This document shows positions 5,811 through 7,929 of a stretch of DNA of 7,929 nucleotides, piece by piece (position 1 is the first letter of the stretch; each line of letters starts with the position of its first letter). A program made the position numbers and the translations under genes. The notes under the pieces were generated by a model, which saw only the letters and a program-made list of their open reading frames with translations, did no database searches and was not told where the DNA came from. Source of the DNA: Betaproteobacteria bacterium (GTDB lineage Bacteria > Pseudomonadota > Gammaproteobacteria > Burkholderiales > Usitatibacteraceae); assembly GCA_012274175.1 (NCBI GenBank), contig JAAOZZ010000462.1:1-7929 (forward strand), given 5' to 3'.

Positions 5811-6097
5811 CGGCGTCGCTTGGCCTTGTATTTCGCCAGGACCTGCCGCGCGGCGGCGGTCCGCCCGTCGCGAACGTCCTCGAGCCCTCGCACTGCTTCC
5901 TCGAGCAGCGCGAGATGGATGTGCTCTCGCTCCAGGCGGTGGTAATGGTCAAGGCGGCGCGCATCCACCAAGGCCACGTAGCTCTCGCCATTGCGGGTCA
6001 CGATCTTCTCGGCACCGGCGCGCACCTCCTCGGCCAGTTCGGTGAAGCGGGCCCGCACCTGGTTGAGGGGGACGATGTCTTCGGACTTGATGGCCAT
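5807..6097 (-). CDS. Phd/YefM-type antitoxin
   Basis: The 96-residue protein begins MAIKSEDIVPLNQVRARFTE and continues with KIVTRNGESYVALVDAR (31-47), the N-terminal fold of Phd/YefM antitoxins that dimerises and binds the operator. The C-terminal half is helical and ends in a basic tail (KYKAKRRR), which would wrap the toxin. I chose ATG 6097 because family members start just before this first strand; ATG 6109 would add four residues and lies inside a palindrome. Neither has a strong ribosome site. It is divergently arranged with the mtfA-like gene across 85 bp. Autoregulation by the antitoxin-toxin complex is expected from the family. Confidence 0.87.
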   Translation of the reverse strand: MAIKSEDIVPLNQVRARFTELAEEVRAGAEKIVTRNGESYVALVDARRLDHYHRLEREHIHLALLEEAVRGLEDVRDGRTAAARQVLAKYKAKRRR

Positions 6098-6108
6098 GAA
6101 TAGATCCA

Positions 6109-6124
6109 TTAACGGATTGGTTAA
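6109..6124. promoter_or_regulatory. Candidate antitoxin operator (palindrome)
   Basis: TTAAC (6109-6113) and GTTAA (6120-6124) are perfect inverted arms around 6 nt, in the most AT-rich patch of the window, 11 nt upstream of the antitoxin ATG. Just beyond it, ggt-t-aaagattagtttacc (6119-6137) is a second, imperfect inverted repeat. Phd-type antitoxins bind short palindromes next to their own promoter, so this is a reasonable operator candidate. No clear -35/-10 pair could be chosen. Confidence 0.4.
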
Positions 6125-6182
6125 AGATTAGTTTACCCGCAACGCCATTGATATCCCACAGGTCCGTACCCACGTGCGACCC

Positions 6183-7001
6183 ATGTCCCTCCTCCTCATC
6201 GCGTGCATCCCGTTGCTCGTCATCGCGTGGCTGGTGGGGGGGCCGCTCCTCGTCGAGCGGCGGCACGAGCGGCTGCGCGCGAAGCCCTTCCCCGCGGCGT
6301 GGCGGGAAATCCTCGAGCGGCGCGTGCCCTGTTTCGGCCGGCTTCCGGCCGACCTGAAGCGCCAGGTCGAGCAGCACGTGCAGGTGTTCGTCGCGGAGAA
6401 GTCGTTCATCGGCTGCAACGGGTTCGAGGTCACCGACGAGTCGCGCGTCACGATCGCGGCCCAGGCGTGCCTGTTGATCCTCAATCGCAGGACGGACTAT
6501 TTCCCAAAGCTGCACCAAGTGCTCGTCTACCCCGGGGCCTTCCTCGTCGAGCGGTTGCGCGCCGAGCCCTCGGGGGTGCTCCAGGAGCAGCGGCACGCGC
6601 TCTCGGGAGAGTCGTGGACGCGGGGACAGGTCATCGTTTCCTGGGAAGACGTGGTCGAGGGTGCAGCCATCGCGGACGACGGCCGCAACGTGGTGATCCA
6701 CGAATTCGCGCACCAGCTCGACCAGGTGAAGGGCTATGCCAACGGGGCGCCCTGGCTCGGCAGCCGCCACCGCTATCCGCGCTGGTCCCAGGTGATGCAC
6801 GAGGAGTACGCGCGGCTGCAGCAGCAGGCGATGGCGGGAGAGCCCTCGCTATTCACCTACTACGGCGCTACGGCTCCCGCTGAATTCTTCGCAGTGGTCT
6901 CGGAAGTCTTCTTCGAGCAGCCGCGGGAGATGCATGCCGCCTATCCCGCGTTGTATGAGGAGCTGCGAAGCCTCTACCGCGTCGATCCCGTGACCTGGTA
7001 G
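6183..7001 (+). CDS. mtfA: MtfA-like M90 zinc metallopeptidase, membrane-anchored
   Basis: The 272-residue protein has the zinc motif HEFAH (173-177; H173 and H177 ligands, E174 catalytic) followed by QLD, and PAEFFAVVSEVFFEQP (232-247), where E234 aligns with the third ligand E212 of E. coli MtfA. The motif AFLVER (119-124) and the segment GQVIVSWEDVV (148-158) are also typical. E. coli MtfA binds the glucose repressor Mlc and has peptidase activity. Unlike that cytosolic protein, this one starts with a strong hydrophobic helix (residues 1-19) followed by ERRHERLR, which predicts an N-terminal anchor with the catalytic domain in the cytoplasm (positive-inside rule). The start is ATG 6183; the GTG at 6174 is less likely. 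The ribosome site is weak. No mlc or PTS gene is nearby, so the partner is unknown. Confidence 0.93.
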   Translation: MSLLLIACIPLLVIAWLVGGPLLVERRHERLRAKPFPAAWREILERRVPCFGRLPADLKRQVEQHVQVFVAEKSFIGCNGFEVTDESRVTIAAQACLLILNRRTDYFPKLHQVLVYPGAFLVERLRAEPSGVLQEQRHALSGESWTRGQVIVSWEDVVEGAAIADDGRNVVIHEFAHQLDQVKGYANGAPWLGSRHRYPRWSQVMHEEYARLQQQAMAGEPSLFTYYGATAPAEFFAVVSEVFFEQPREMHAAYPALYEELRSLYRVDPVTW

Positions 7002-7022
7002 GTACGGCGCGGCCGCAAGCGC

Positions 7023-7385
7023 CTATTGCCGGCGGGGATCGCTCGGATGCCCGTCGGAACGATTGGGCACGCCGTCGCCGTCGCTGTCCCGCGCCCAGCC
7101 GCCGTGCTGCATCGTCCACTGGTTGCCGTGGCGTTGCACCCAGCGGTCGCCTTCATAGTGGTAGCCCTTGCGCGCGGCGACATAGTGGCCGCCGACCCAC
7201 TCGTGCTTGCCGTTGCGATACTCCCAAACGCCCGGTACCACGGCGTAACCGGAGCGGGGCTCGAAATGCTCCACCCGATTCGCGGGGGGATCGATGCTCA
7301 CGTAGATATCCGCGTAGGACGGGAGCGACATGCCGGCGAAGGACGCGACCATCGCGCCGGCCAGCAGGATCTTGTGATTCGGCAT
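7023..7385 (-). CDS. Exported WxxGxW-type protein with Asp-rich TSP3-like tail (copy 1)
   Basis: The 120-residue precursor has a Sec signal peptide (HK, then LLAGAMVASFAGMSLPSYA) with likely cleavage after residue 25. The mature part has PGVWEYRNG (51-59), EWVGGHY (62-68), GYHYEGDRW (74-82) and WTMQHGGW (90-97), resembling small periplasmic WxxGxW/YxxGHW repeat proteins of betaproteobacteria. It ends in DSDGDGVPNRSDGHPSD (100-116), a thrombospondin type 3-like calcium-binding segment. The start is ATG 7385 with AAGGAG 7 nt upstream; the 22 further in-frame codons have no export signal. It is 74/120 identical (about 62%), gapless, to the next gene. Function is unknown; an envelope or calcium-linked role is a guess. 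Confidence 0.88.
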   Translation of the reverse strand: MPNHKILLAGAMVASFAGMSLPSYADIYVSIDPPANRVEHFEPRSGYAVVPGVWEYRNGKHEWVGGHYVAARKGYHYEGDRWVQRHGNQWTMQHGGWARDSDGDGVPNRSDGHPSDPRRQ

Positions 7386-7410
7386 GGAGTGTCTCCTTGG
7401 AGTGAGTATG

Positions 7411-7454
7411 CAATCTAGGCTTCGCGGAGCGGGCGGTCGGTGCGCCATCACACA
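7411..7454 (-). promoter_or_regulatory. Conserved upstream element of exported-protein copy 1
   Basis: These 44 bp are 36/44 identical, without gaps, to 7861-7904, at the same distance from each gene's start (25 and 26 nt). A 16-bp core (7432-7447, minus strand TGGCGCACCGACCGCC) is perfectly conserved. A possible weak promoter on the minus strand is CCGACC (7440-7435), 17 bp, TAGATT (7417-7412); the -35 matches TTGACA at only 3 of 6. The core could instead be an activator or alternative sigma-factor site. Confidence 0.6.
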
Positions 7455-7471
7455 TGGCGAGTCGACGCTTC

Positions 7472-7834
7472 CTATCGCATGCGGGAATCGTTCGGATGAT
7501 TGTCCGTGCGGTCCGGGACTTCATCCCCATCGGTGTCGAGTAACCAGCCGCCGCGCACCATCGTCCACTCGCTGTTGGCGTGCTGCACTCCGCGATCGCG
7601 CTCGTAGTGATAGCCCTGGCGTGCGGTGACGTAATGGCCGGCGATCCACTCCTGCTTGCCGTCGTGCCGTACCCACACGCCCGGGACCACGACGTAACCG
7701 GCGCGGACTTCGAAATGCTCCGCGCGCTGCGCGGGGTAATAGGCGTCGGTATAGATGTCCGCGCGGGACGGGAGCGCCAGGCCGGCAAGGGATGCGAACA
7801 TCGCGCCGGCCAGCAGGGCCTTGTGATTCATCAT
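7472..7834 (-). CDS. Exported WxxGxW-type protein with Asp-rich TSP3-like tail (copy 2)
   Basis: The second 120-residue paralogue has a signal peptide ending in LPSRA (cleavage after residue 25), PGVWVRHDG (51-59), EWIAGHY (62-68), GYHYERDR (74-81) and WTMVRGGW (90-97). The tail DTDGDEVPDRTDNHPND (100-116) is closer to the TSP3 consensus (DxDxDGxxDxxDNxP) than copy 1, keeping D108, D111 and N112, although the usual Gly at 105 is Glu. W82 of copy 1 is Gly here (RGVQ). The start is ATG 7834 with AAAGGAA 7 nt upstream; the second ATG (7831) is spaced less well. Both genes point the same way, 86 bp apart, and copy 2 is upstream. Divergence is spread evenly, so the duplication is not recent. Role unknown. 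Confidence 0.88.
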   Translation of the reverse strand: MMNHKALLAGAMFASLAGLALPSRADIYTDAYYPAQRAEHFEVRAGYVVVPGVWVRHDGKQEWIAGHYVTARQGYHYERDRGVQHANSEWTMVRGGWLLDTDGDEVPDRTDNHPNDSRMR

Positions 7835-7860
7835 GGGGCATTTCCTTTGCTCGAGTGCCC

Positions 7861-7904
7861 CAAGCTAGGCTTTACGCAACCGGCGGTCGGTGCGCCAACG
7901 CACA
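7861..7904 (-). promoter_or_regulatory. Conserved upstream element of exported-protein copy 2
   Basis: This is the partner of 7411-7454 with the same 16-bp core at 7882-7897. The possible weak promoter reads CCGACC, 17 bp, TAGCTT on the minus strand. The 16 bp are perfectly kept while the adjacent 9 bp (7872-7880) have changed at four positions, which suggests selection on the core rather than mere recent copying. Confidence 0.6.
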
Positions 7905-7907
7905 CGT

Positions 7908-7929
7908 TCCCTCTCCCTTGGGAGAGGGA
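7908..7929. repeat. Perfect 10-bp palindrome, REP-like, at window edge
   Basis: TCCCTCTCCC (7908-7917) and GGGAGAGGGA (7920-7929) are perfect inverted arms separated by TT. Sequences of the form CCCTCTCCC...GGGAGAGGG recur in intergenic regions of many proteobacteria as REP-type palindromes or terminators. The element is cut by the window end, so its full extent and any T-run cannot be seen. Confidence 0.6.

Noticed and set aside
4294..5991. 565-codon minus-strand frame across kaiC and the toxin-antitoxin pair
   Set aside because: It is out of frame with kaiC and the toxin, crosses a terminator, and is low-complexity Arg/Pro/Gly.
7006..7023. GGCGC/GCGCC inverted repeat between mtfA and exported-protein copy 1
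   Set aside because: It has only 5 bp, an 8-nt loop and no T-run, and it overlaps the stop codon region. It is not convincing as a terminator.
7026..7418. 130-codon plus-strand frame opposite exported-protein copy 1
   Set aside because: The minus-strand gene has a signal peptide, a good ribosome site and a paralogue; this frame has none of these.
7385..7929. Tandem duplication considered as part of a mobile element
   Set aside because: No transposase, terminal inverted repeats or target duplication was seen. The two copies are diverged and each has its own promoter-like element, fitting an old gene duplication.

Overview
The window (7,929 bp, GC-rich, third-position G/C coding bias) looks like a chromosomal segment of a proteobacterium, most likely a betaproteobacterium. 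The reasons are the CspA type, a proteobacterial-style single-chain RIO1 kinase, an MtfA-type M90 peptidase, a KaiC/histidine kinase pair of the kind seen in non-cyanobacteria, and small periplasmic proteins with WxxGxW-like motifs. This assignment is inference from protein flavour only; there is no rRNA or other marker.

Layout. Bases 1-75 hold the 3' end of an unidentified plus-strand gene. A plus-strand cold-shock block follows (about 76-1600). It has a TATAAT promoter overlapping a palindrome, a leader of about 155 nt with alternative hairpins and a cold-box-like sequence, a canonical CspA-family gene, two strong hairpins (the second an intrinsic terminator), a divergent CspA paralogue, and 3 nt later a RIO1-family kinase. 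Convergent to it is a minus-strand series: a Phd/YefM-type antitoxin and RelE/ParE-type toxin (GTGA overlap) closed by a terminator; a double-domain KaiC-family ATPase whose stop touches the start of a hybrid histidine kinase (pseudo-receiver, HisKA, HATPase, receiver); then a VOC/glyoxalase-fold protein. Divergent from the toxin-antitoxin pair is a plus-strand membrane-anchored MtfA-like zinc peptidase. The right end carries two minus-strand tandem paralogues. Each is a 120-residue exported protein with WxxGxW-like motifs and one thrombospondin-type-3-like Asp-rich tail, and each has a near-identical upstream element. The window ends in a perfect 10-bp palindrome resembling REP-type intergenic repeats.

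How the parts may work together. The KaiC-like ATPase and hybrid kinase are almost certainly co-expressed and probably form one signalling module, with no kaiA or kaiB in view. In the cold-shock block, a terminator stands between a canonical Csp (a family known to antiterminate) and the csp2-rio pair, which suggests a possible feed-forward circuit. The toxin-antitoxin pair, mtfA and the tandem exported proteins look like independent units. No mobile element, CRISPR array, tRNA or rRNA was seen, and no stretch longer than 300 bp lacks a gene.
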